This document shows, one piece after another, positions 16,413 to 23,368 of a stretch of 64,000 nucleotides of DNA. Source of the stretch: Streptomyces sp. NBC_01446. GTDB taxonomy: Bacteria > Actinomycetota > Actinomycetes > Streptomycetales > Streptomycetaceae. The notes under the pieces were generated by a model that had not been told where the DNA came from, ran no database searches, and worked only from the letters and a program-made list of their open reading frames with translations. The stretch is taken from contig NZ_JAPEPO010000001.1 of assembly GCF_026340095.1 (NCBI RefSeq), forward strand, positions 1,364,001-1,428,000. Direction: 5' to 3'. A program made the position numbers and the translations under genes. How positions within the stretch are numbered: the stretch's first letter is position 1; every line of letters starts with the position of its first letter.

Positions 16413-17696
16413 ATGACAGAGACCCTCACAGCCGCCACCCGGCCCGCTCACCCACTCCGCCAGCTCCTCGCCGCCTCCGTCGGCAACGCCGTGGAGTGGT
16501 ACGACTGGTACGCCTACACCTTTCTGGCCACGTACATCGCGGGCCAGGTCTTCCCCAAGGGCTCGGGCAACTCCCTCGTGCCGCTGCTCTCCACGTTCGC
16601 GGTGTTCGCCGTGGGGTTCTTCATGCGGCCGGTCGGCGGGCTCCTCATGGGAGCGGTCGCCGACCGGCACGGGCGCCGGGCCGCGCTGACCGTGACCATC
16701 CTCCTGATGGGCGGCAGCAGCCTGCTGGTCGGGCTCACCCCGACGTACGCGGCCGTGGGCGTCCTCGCGCCCGTCGTGCTCGTCCTCGCGCGACTGCTCC
16801 AGGGCCTGTCCGTCGGTGGCGAGTTCGCGGCCTCGACCACCTTCCTCGTGGAGTCGGCGGGCCCGGGACGGCGCGGCCTGTTCTCGTCCTTCCAGTACGT
16901 GTCGACGTCCGCCGGGCAGCTCGCGGCGTCCGGAGTCGCGGCGGCGCTGGTGAGCACGCTCGGCGACGGGCAGATGGACGGCTGGGGCTGGCGCGTGCCG
17001 TTCGTGCTCGGCGCGCTCCTCAGCCTGGTCGGCTTCTGGATCCGGCGCGGCGCGTACGAGACGCGCAGCGCCGAGCGGCGCGCGGCCGAGCGGCCCGGAC
17101 TCTTCGACGCGCTGCGCCATCACCCGCGCGAGTCGCTCCTGATCTGCGGCATCACCGCTGGCGGCACACTCGCCTACTACACGTGGACGTCGTATCTGCC
17201 CACGTACGCGGAGCTGAACGCGGGCATCGACAAGGCCGACGCCCTCGTCGCCGGCACCATCGCGCTGGCCTTCTTCGCCCTGCTCCAGCCCGTCGGCGGA
17301 ATGCTCTCGGACCGGTTCGGGCGCAAGCCGCTCCTCCTCTTCTTCGGCCTGGGTTTCGCGCTGCTCAGCGTGCCGCTGCTGCGCTCGCTCGGCAGCTCGT
17401 TCGCCTCGCTGCTCCTGGTGCAGTGCGCGGGGATGGTGCTGCTCACCGGTTTCACCTCGATCTCGGCCGCGGTCAACGCCGAGGTGTTCCCCGCGCGGGT
17501 GCGCGCGGCGGGCATCGGCTTCCCGTACTCGCTGACCGTCGCCGTCTTCGGCGGGACGGCCCCCTATGTCGGCACGCTGTTCAAGGAGACCGGGCACGCC
17601 GGGTTCTTCCCCTGGTACGTCGCCGTGCTCTGCCTGGTGTCGTCCGTGGTGTACCTGCGGCTGCCGGAGAGCGCGCACAAGGAGCTCGACCGCTGA
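16413..17696 (+). CDS. MFS transporter, MHS (metabolite:H+ symporter) type
   Basis: 427 residues from the ATG at 16413 with AGGA just upstream. Twelve membrane segments are expected. The family opening VGNAVEWYDWYAYTF, the loop motif ADRHGRRAALT and LSDRFGRKPLLL after the sixth helix are the MHS/alpha-ketoglutarate-permease pattern. It likely imports a carboxylic acid or related solute by proton symport. It starts about 180 bp from the integrase start and diverges from it. The substrate is not predictable. Confidence 0.88.
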   Translation: MTETLTAATRPAHPLRQLLAASVGNAVEWYDWYAYTFLATYIAGQVFPKGSGNSLVPLLSTFAVFAVGFFMRPVGGLLMGAVADRHGRRAALTVTILLMGGSSLLVGLTPTYAAVGVLAPVVLVLARLLQGLSVGGEFAASTTFLVESAGPGRRGLFSSFQYVSTSAGQLAASGVAAALVSTLGDGQMDGWGWRVPFVLGALLSLVGFWIRRGAYETRSAERRAAERPGLFDALRHHPRESLLICGITAGGTLAYYTWTSYLPTYAELNAGIDKADALVAGTIALAFFALLQPVGGMLSDRFGRKPLLLFFGLGFALLSVPLLRSLGSSFASLLLVQCAGMVLLTGFTSISAAVNAEVFPARVRAAGIGFPYSLTVAVFGGTAPYVGTLFKETGHAGFFPWYVAVLCLVSSVVYLRLPESAHKELDR

Positions 17697-17701
17697 GGCG
17701 C

Positions 17702-17718
17702 GTTGCACATGGTGCAAC
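17702..17718. promoter_or_regulatory. Perfect interrupted palindrome upstream of lactonase gene
   Basis: GTTGCAC at 17702-17708, three-base spacer, GTGCAAC at 17712-17718. It lies in the 101-bp gap before the lactonase gene. Size and symmetry fit a repressor operator; it could also be a weak hairpin after the transporter. Confidence 0.45.
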
Positions 17719-17797
17719 CAGAGTTGCGCCTCTTGTCAGTTGAAGGGGCACGCACCAGGGTAGGAGCCACGTCACTCTGACACCGGAGGTACCAGGA

Positions 17798-18937
17798 ATG
17801 AGCAGCAGCACCGGCCGCCGCCGCTTCCTCGGCGGGATCGCGGCCGTCGCGGCCGGCGGTGTCGTCACGGCGGCGGCGGGTCCCGCGCAGGCCGGGGCGC
17901 CGCGCGCGGGACGGCCCCTGTTCCTCGGCACGTACACCTCGCAGGACGGCGGTGGCAGCGGCATCGGGCTCGCCATGTACGACGCGAGCACGGGCCGGAT
18001 CACGGGTACCGGCACGATCGACGGGGTGGCCGACCCCTCGTATCTGGCGCTGCACCCGCGCGGCCACACCCTGTACGCGGTCGACGAGGGGCAGGACGGC
18101 GGCGTGACGGCGGTCCGGCTCGCGGACCGGCGTGTGCTCGGCCGGCAGAGCACCGGCGGCGCGGGCCCCTGCCATCTGTCGGTGCACCCGAGCGGCCGGT
18201 GGCTGCTGAGCGCCAACTACCTCTCGGGCAGCGTCGCCGTGCACCCGATCGCCGGCTCCGGGGCGCTCGGTGAACGCACGGCGCTCGTCCCCCACTCGGA
18301 GCCCGCGCCCGGCCCCGGCCAGGAGGGCCCGCACGCGCACCAGATCATCACGTCCCCGGACGGGCGGCACGTGCTCGCCGTCGACCTGGGCAACGACACC
18401 GTCTACACGTACCGCCTCGACACGGCGGCCGGGACGCTCACGCAGGTGTCGTACGCGTCGCTGCGTCCGGGCGCGGGCCCCCGCCACCTCACGTTCCACC
18501 CGGGCGGCCGCTTCGTGTACCTCGCCAACGAGGTGGACAACACGGTGGTCGTCTGCGCGTACGACCCGCCGACGGGACGCCTCACGCCCGGCGAACCGCA
18601 GCCCACCGGCACCGGGTCCGGCACCAGCTACCCGGCGCAGATCCTGGTCACCGCCGAGGGCGGCTTCGCCTATCTCGCCAATCGCGGGCACAACAGCCTG
18701 ACCCGGTACGCGATCGAGGCGGACGGCGCGCGGCTGCGCCTGCTCGACACGGTTCCCGTCGGCGGCGACTTCCCGCGCCACATCGCCTTCTCGCCCGACG
18801 AGCAACTCCTGTTCGCCGCGAACCAGAAGTCGGCGTCCGTGACCGTCTTCCACGTCGACCACTGCGGCGGCGGGCTCACCCCGGCGGAAGGTCCCGCGTT
18901 CGCCGCGCCGATCGCCGTCTGCGCACTGCCTCAGTAG
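17798..18937 (+). CDS. Secreted lactonase-family beta-propeller protein
   Basis: 379 residues. A twin-arginine signal (GRRRFLGGIAAVAAGG, then AQAG) exports the folded protein. The rest is a seven-bladed propeller of the 6-phosphogluconolactonase/3-carboxymuconate-cyclase type (COG2706): LFLGTYTSQDGGGSG, ADPSYLALHPRG, GPCHLSVHPSGRWLL, GPRHLTFHPGGRFVY, FPRHIAFSPDEQLLFAANQ. Family members open lactones, but an exported version is unlikely to serve the pentose-phosphate route. The start has GGAGG upstream. Confidence 0.85.
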   Translation: MSSSTGRRRFLGGIAAVAAGGVVTAAAGPAQAGAPRAGRPLFLGTYTSQDGGGSGIGLAMYDASTGRITGTGTIDGVADPSYLALHPRGHTLYAVDEGQDGGVTAVRLADRRVLGRQSTGGAGPCHLSVHPSGRWLLSANYLSGSVAVHPIAGSGALGERTALVPHSEPAPGPGQEGPHAHQIITSPDGRHVLAVDLGNDTVYTYRLDTAAGTLTQVSYASLRPGAGPRHLTFHPGGRFVYLANEVDNTVVVCAYDPPTGRLTPGEPQPTGTGSGTSYPAQILVTAEGGFAYLANRGHNSLTRYAIEADGARLRLLDTVPVGGDFPRHIAFSPDEQLLFAANQKSASVTVFHVDHCGGGLTPAEGPAFAAPIAVCALPQ

Positions 18938-18959
18938 AGCGTGGTCCGGTAGACGCGCG

Positions 18960-18981
18960 GACGGCCGTGAGAGGGGCCGTC
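18960..18981. terminator. Hairpin between lactonase gene and convergent gene
   Basis: GACGGCC at 18960-18966 and GGCCGTC at 18975-18981 with an eight-base loop. It lies just after the lactonase stop and before the stop of the convergent gene, so it may stop transcription from the left. Confidence 0.45.
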
Positions 18982-18984
18982 AGG

Positions 18985-19599
18985 TCACCGCATGATCCCG
19001 GTGAGCGCGTCCCCTTCCTTCGCGCACTCCCACGCGCCGTCGCAACACGCCTGCCAGGACCGGGCGTCGGGCCCGAGCAGCACGACGCGCTGGCCGGCGG
19101 ACGGAGGCGTCAGGAGCGACAGGCGCAGTCCCGCGGTCTCGACGACCAGGCCGGTGGCGGTCCGGCCCGCTCCCGCCGCGGGGCCGTCCGGCAGCCGCGT
19201 GGCCTCGGGCAGGGCCTCGGCGACCTCGCCCGCCGGGTAGCCGAAGAGGTCTATGTCGTCCCAGGCGACCGGCGTCGCGGGGGCGGGGACCGTGGTGGTG
19301 ACGTCGAGCCGGGCCAGCCGGTCCGCCGCGCCGGGGCCGCCGCCCCAGAAGCCGAGCGTGACGCCGTCGAACTCCGCCTCGAAGGCCCAGTCCGGATCGT
19401 GGAGAAGCCCGTTGAGCCAGGCGTCGTGCGCGTGCCGCAGCTCCGGGTACTGCTCGCGCGTCAGCGTCATGCACTGCCGCCTGCGCGTGACCGCGCCCTC
19501 GGTGAGTGTGGAGAGCACCTCGTCGGGCGTCATCCCGAACCGCACCGCCCCCGCACCGCCGGGCAGCGTCACGCCTGTGTCCTGCGACAACTCCAGCAT
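18985..19599 (-). CDS. Conserved hypothetical protein
   Basis: 204 residues from the ATG at 19597-19599 (LELSQDTGVTLPGGAGAVRF). The sequence contains GMTPDEVLSTL, DPDWAFEAEFDGVTLGFWG and WDDIDLFGYPAGEVAEALP, with repeated aromatic/acidic blocks suggesting a small alpha/beta fold. No signal peptide or membrane segment is seen. I do not recognise a function. It is convergent with the lactonase gene and divergent from the bacteriocin locus. The upstream extension of the frame is AT-richer and not protein-like. Confidence 0.65.
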   Translation of the reverse strand: MLELSQDTGVTLPGGAGAVRFGMTPDEVLSTLTEGAVTRRRQCMTLTREQYPELRHAHDAWLNGLLHDPDWAFEAEFDGVTLGFWGGGPGAADRLARLDVTTTVPAPATPVAWDDIDLFGYPAGEVAEALPEATRLPDGPAAGAGRTATGLVVETAGLRLSLLTPPSAGQRVVLLGPDARSWQACCDGAWECAKEGDALTGIMR

Positions 19600-19994
19600 C
19601 GCCCCATTGTTCACGGCGGAGCCCGGGAGACAACCCCCCTGCGGTCCCGCGCGCCCCTCCAGCAAACCTGCACACCGAATGCGCAGTCCGGCCACGGTGT
19701 GCTGTGAATGCACACAACCCTCAAATGCGGACCCGGCCATAAATGCGGGAGTGTCCATTTTGCAGAAATTCATGAGCCCGCCCGGAAATTCGGACCTGTG
19801 GATTCTGTGAAGGGTCTGCCCCCACAACGTGAACACTCCTGCACGCGGCGGTAATTACGTGCCCACACAGCCTCTGACCGGGGACCTTCCGATTGGATGT
19901 GCGAGGCGTCCGCGTGCTTTGATCCTCCGCACTGCGGGAGTTACGCAAGTGATTCACGCATTCTGGTAATTACCAATGAGAAGGGCAGCTCATC
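19600..19994 (+). promoter_or_regulatory. Upstream region of the bacteriocin locus with two GTAATTAC palindromes
   Basis: 395 bp without a gene and less GC-rich than its surroundings. The 8-bp palindrome GTAATTAC occurs at 19851-19858 and again at 19966-19973, where it lies in the perfect 12-bp palindrome TGGTAATTACCA (19964-19975). The second copy is about 20 bases before the precursor ATG and overlaps its leader. Two copies of such an A/T palindrome in high-GC DNA suggest operator sites. Confidence 0.5.
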
Positions 19995-20222
19995 ATGAAC
20001 TCCACCCCCCAGGTTCAGACCCTTGAGATCTCCGACGCCGACCTCGACAACGTGTCGGGCGGCCTCGTGGGCGGCCTCGCCGCCAACCTGACCGGCACGG
20101 CCGACTCGATCGCCCCCGTCTCCGGCGTCGTCGGCGGCCTGACCGGCACCGTCGAGGGCCTGACCGGCGTCAACACCGCCGCCGTCACCGGCCTGGCCAC
20201 CGGCCTGACCGCTGGTCTCTGA
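19995..20222 (+). CDS. Double-glycine leader bacteriocin precursor peptide
   Basis: 75 residues. The leader (1-23) ends LEISDADLDNVSGG, the acidic double-glycine type cut by C39 peptidases. The predicted core (24-75, about 52 residues) is rich in Gly, Thr, Ala, Val and Leu, has no Cys, Lys, Arg, His or aromatic residue, and shows repeated GGL-x-LTGT-like units (LVGGLAANLTGT, VVGGLTGTVEGLTG). AGAAGG lies about ten bases before the ATG. The HlyD/ABC export genes follow directly. Without Cys it cannot form lanthionine or disulfide bridges, and no modification enzyme gene is present nearby. The product is probably an unmodified hydrophobic peptide; antimicrobial activity is inferred. Confidence 0.75.
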   Translation: MNSTPQVQTLEISDADLDNVSGGLVGGLAANLTGTADSIAPVSGVVGGLTGTVEGLTGVNTAAVTGLATGLTAGL

Positions 20223-20236
20223 GCCACGGCTCTGCC

Positions 20237-20271
20237 AGGGCCCCGGAACCTCCCCCCGGTTCCGGGGCCCT
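20237..20271 (+). terminator. Hairpin between precursor and export genes
   Basis: Perfect 14-bp stem (AGGGCCCCGGAACC at 20237-20250 and its complement at 20258-20271) with a seven-base loop, 15 bp after the precursor stop. It probably terminates part of the transcripts so that the precursor is made in excess over the transporter. Confidence 0.7.
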
Positions 20272-20323
20272 TGGGCACTCCCGGCACCTCGCCGGACCGG
20301 AAGACACGTAAGGGAAGTACGTC

Positions 20324-21127
20324 GTGCAGTTCCGCCAACAGGCCCTGTCCAAACTGCAGTCGCCCGAGGAACTCGACCTTCCCGTGCGGCTCGCCAGGCC
20401 CCAGGGCGTACTCGCGCTGGCCGTGACCCTCGTCGTGATGGCGGCCGCGTCCGTGTGGGCGGTGACCGGGTCGCTCTCCTCGACGCTGCGGGTCCCCGGC
20501 GTCCTCACCCACGCGCAGGGCAGCTACGTCCTCCAGAGCCCCGTCACCGGTCAGGTCACGGGCGTGCTCGCCAAGGAGGGGCAGCACCTCGCCGCGAACT
20601 CCCCGCTCCTCAAGGTCAGCACACCGCAGGGCGACCGCTATGTGCGGACCGTCGACGCGGGCCGCGTCACCACACTCGTCGCCCGGATCGGCGCGGTCGT
20701 CACCACCGGTTCCGACGTGGCGACCGTCGAGAAGACCGGCACCAAGGACCCCCTCCTCGCCATGCTGTACGTCCCCGCGGACCGCGCGGGCACCGTGCCC
20801 GTCGGAGCGGACGTGGACCTCACCGTCCAGTCGGCACCGTCCCAGCAGTACGGCACGCTGCACGGCCGCGTGCGGGCGGTCGGGCGCGGCGCGCAGAGCA
20901 GTCAGCGGGTCGAGGCGTTCCTCGGTGACAAGGAACTGGCCACGCAGTTCACGAAGGACGGCCCGATGGTCGCGGTCCTCGTGAAGCTCGTCGCGTCGCC
21001 CTCCACCAAGTCGGGCTACGCCTGGTCGTCCAAGGGCGGACCCCCGTACGCGCTCGACTCGATGACCCCCGCCTCCGGCGCCGTGCACCTCGCCGAGCAG
21101 CGCCCGATCGATTGGCTGCTCCCGTGA
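20324..21127 (+). CDS. HlyD-like membrane-fusion/adaptor protein of bacteriocin export
   Basis: 267 residues starting at GTG 20324 (GGGAAG upstream). A cytoplasmic N-terminus is followed by one membrane anchor (VLALAVTLVVMAAASVWAV). A biotinyl-lipoyl-like barrel region follows (YVLQSPVTGQVTGVLAKEGQ, then VRTVDAGRVTTLVARIGAVV). This is the adaptor of NHLM-type bacteriocin export systems (NHLM/NHLP secretion HlyD). It links the ABC transporters in the membrane to the cell exterior. Its stop overlaps the GTG of the next gene by two bases, so the genes are coupled. Confidence 0.82.
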   Translation: MQFRQQALSKLQSPEELDLPVRLARPQGVLALAVTLVVMAAASVWAVTGSLSSTLRVPGVLTHAQGSYVLQSPVTGQVTGVLAKEGQHLAANSPLLKVSTPQGDRYVRTVDAGRVTTLVARIGAVVTTGSDVATVEKTGTKDPLLAMLYVPADRAGTVPVGADVDLTVQSAPSQQYGTLHGRVRAVGRGAQSSQRVEAFLGDKELATQFTKDGPMVAVLVKLVASPSTKSGYAWSSKGGPPYALDSMTPASGAVHLAEQRPIDWLLP

Positions 21128-23367
21128 GCCCCTCCCCCGCAGTCCAGCAGCAGCTGCCCCCGGCCGGACACGGCCGCCGCCGAGCGCGCCCCGCGCCGAA
21201 GCCGCCGCGACGCCGCCACCGCACCGTCCGCACGCCCACCGTCCTCCAGATGGAGGCCGTCGAGTGCGGCGCCGCGTCCCTCGCGATGGTCCTCGCGCAC
21301 CACGGCCGCCACGTCCCGCTGGAGGAGCTGCGCATCGCGTGCGGCGTCTCGCGCGACGGCTCGCGGGCCAGCAACCTCCTGAAGGCGGCCCGCAGTTACG
21401 GGATGACCGCGCGCGGCATGCAGATGGAGCCGGCCGCGCTCGCGGAGGTCGAGGCGCCCGCCATCCTCTTCTGGGAGTTCAACCACTACGTCGTCTACGA
21501 CGGCATGGGCCGGCGCCTCGGGCGGCGCGGCGTGCACATCAACGACCCGGACAAGGGCCGCAGGTTCGTGCCCTCCGAGGACTTCGACACCAGTTTCACG
21601 GGCGTCGTACTCGTCCTCGAACCCGGCGACGACTTCCGCCCGGGCGGGCGCAGGCCCGGCGTCCTGCGGGCGCTGCCCGCGCGCCTTCGCGGCACGACGG
21701 GCACGATGCTCGCGGCGCTGCTCGCCAGCCTCCTGCTCGTCGCCGTCGGCGCGGCGCTGCCCGCGCTGAGCCGCACGTACATCGACATGTTCCTCATCGG
21801 TGACCAGACCTCGCTCCTCGGCGCGCTGTTCGCGTCGATGGGCGCGATGGTGGCGCTCACAGCCGTGCTCACCTGGCTCCAGCAGGCCAATCTGCTGCGC
21901 GGACGCGTCATCGCGTCGACGCTGAGCAGCGCCCGGTTCTTCGGCCATCTGCTGCGGCTGCCGGTGACGTTCTTCGCACAGCGCAGTCCGGCCGATCTGG
22001 TGCAACGCCTCCAGTCGAACGACGCGGTCTCCGAGACGCTCGCGCGTGACCTGACCGCGGCGGGCGTCGACGGTGTCGTGGTCCTCCTGTACGCGGCGCT
22101 GCTGTGGACGTACGACCCGCAGCTCACGCTCGTCGGGGTGGGCATCGCGCTCGGGAACGTCGTCGCGATGCGGATCGTGATCCGGCTGCGGGCCACCCGT
22201 ACACAGAAGCTGCGCGCGGACACGGCGCGGCTCACCAACACCTCGTACACCGGCCTTCAGCTCATCGAGACGATGAAGGCGACCGGCGGCGAGAACGGGT
22301 ACTTCCGGCGCTGGGCCGGGCAGCACGCGACCACGCTGGAGGAGCAGCAGCGGCTCGGGGTGCCGAGCGCGTGGCTCGGCATGGTGGCGCCGACCCTGGC
22401 GACGCTCAACAGCGCCCTGATCCTGTGGATCGGCGGCCTGCGCGCGGTCGAGGGGCATCTGTCGGTGGGTCTGCTCGTGGCGTTCCAGGCGCTCGTCACG
22501 CGGTTCACCGCGCCGATCACCCGCCTCAACGGTGTCGCGGGACGCATCCAGGACTTCGCCGCCGATGTGGCGCGCCTCAAGGACGTGGAGAGCTTCCCGG
22601 CGGACGCCCTTTACACGCGGCCCGACGCGGCGGCGAGCACCCGCCGCCTCAAGGGACACGTCACGCTCGACGACATCACCTTCGGCTACAGCCCGCTGGA
22701 CAAGCCGCTCCTCACGGGCTTCTCGCTGGCGGTCGGCCCCGGTCAGCAGGTGGCGCTCGTCGGCGGCTCGGGCAGCGGCAAGTCGACGGTGTCCCGGCTG
22801 ATCTCCGGGCTCTACAGCCCGTGGGAGGGCACGATCCGGATCGACGGACAGCGCCTGGAGGACATCCCGCGCGGCGCCCTGTCGGCGTCGGTGTCCTTCG
22901 TCGACCAGGACGTGTTCCTCTTCGAGGGCACGGTCCGTGACAACGTCGCCCTGTGGGATCCGTCGATCCCGGACGAGGCCGTCGTCGACGCCCTCAAGGA
23001 CGCGGCGCTGTACGACGTCATCGCGCGCAGGCCCGGCGGCATCCAGGGCCGGGTCGAGCAGGACGGGCGGAACTTCTCCGGCGGCCAGCGACAGCGCCTG
23101 GAGATCGCGCGGGCCCTGGTGCGCCGGCCGAGCATCCTCGTGCTCGACGAGGTGACCAGCGCGCTCGACGCCGAGACGGAACAGCTCATCATCGACAACC
23201 TGCGGCGCCGCGGCTGCGCCTGCGTCGTGATCGCGCACCGCCTCAGCACCGTGCGCGACAGCGACGAGATCGTCGTCCTCGACCACGGCCAGATCGTGGA
23301 GCGCGGCCGGCACGAGGCGCTCGTCGCCGCCGGCGGGCCGTACGCCGAGCTGGTCAAGGAGCACTGA
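21124..23367 (+). CDS. NHLM-type bacteriocin ABC transporter with C39 peptidase domain
   Basis: 747 residues from the GTG at 21124, which overlaps the stop of the adaptor gene. Residues about 35-170 are a C39 peptidase: catalytic Cys48 in LQMEAVECGAASLAMVLAHH, His in FNHYVVYDGMG and Asp in HINDPDKGRR. Then come six membrane helices and a nucleotide-binding domain with Walker A GGSGSGKSTVSRL, signature SGGQRQRLEIARAL and Walker B LVLDEVTSALDAE. It should cut the precursor after Gly23 and export the core. The peptidase is intact. Confidence 0.92.
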   Translation: MSPSPAVQQQLPPAGHGRRRARPAPKPPRRRHRTVRTPTVLQMEAVECGAASLAMVLAHHGRHVPLEELRIACGVSRDGSRASNLLKAARSYGMTARGMQMEPAALAEVEAPAILFWEFNHYVVYDGMGRRLGRRGVHINDPDKGRRFVPSEDFDTSFTGVVLVLEPGDDFRPGGRRPGVLRALPARLRGTTGTMLAALLASLLLVAVGAALPALSRTYIDMFLIGDQTSLLGALFASMGAMVALTAVLTWLQQANLLRGRVIASTLSSARFFGHLLRLPVTFFAQRSPADLVQRLQSNDAVSETLARDLTAAGVDGVVVLLYAALLWTYDPQLTLVGVGIALGNVVAMRIVIRLRATRTQKLRADTARLTNTSYTGLQLIETMKATGGENGYFRRWAGQHATTLEEQQRLGVPSAWLGMVAPTLATLNSALILWIGGLRAVEGHLSVGLLVAFQALVTRFTAPITRLNGVAGRIQDFAADVARLKDVESFPADALYTRPDAAASTRRLKGHVTLDDITFGYSPLDKPLLTGFSLAVGPGQQVALVGGSGSGKSTVSRLISGLYSPWEGTIRIDGQRLEDIPRGALSASVSFVDQDVFLFEGTVRDNVALWDPSIPDEAVVDALKDAALYDVIARRPGGIQGRVEQDGRNFSGGQRQRLEIARALVRRPSILVLDEVTSALDAETEQLIIDNLRRRGCACVVIAHRLSTVRDSDEIVVLDHGQIVERGRHEALVAAGGPYAELVKEH

Positions 23368-23368
23368 C

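Noticed and set aside
15072..17717. Very long minus-strand frame covering both the integrase and the MFS gene region.
   Set aside because: Only the part up to 16229 is the integrase. The rest is an antisense shadow of the plus-strand MFS gene, rich in Arg, Gly and His, with no family motif.
19995..20222. Lanthipeptide assignment for the precursor.
   Set aside because: The core has no Cys and no LanM/LanBC gene is near, so lanthionine formation is excluded by sequence.
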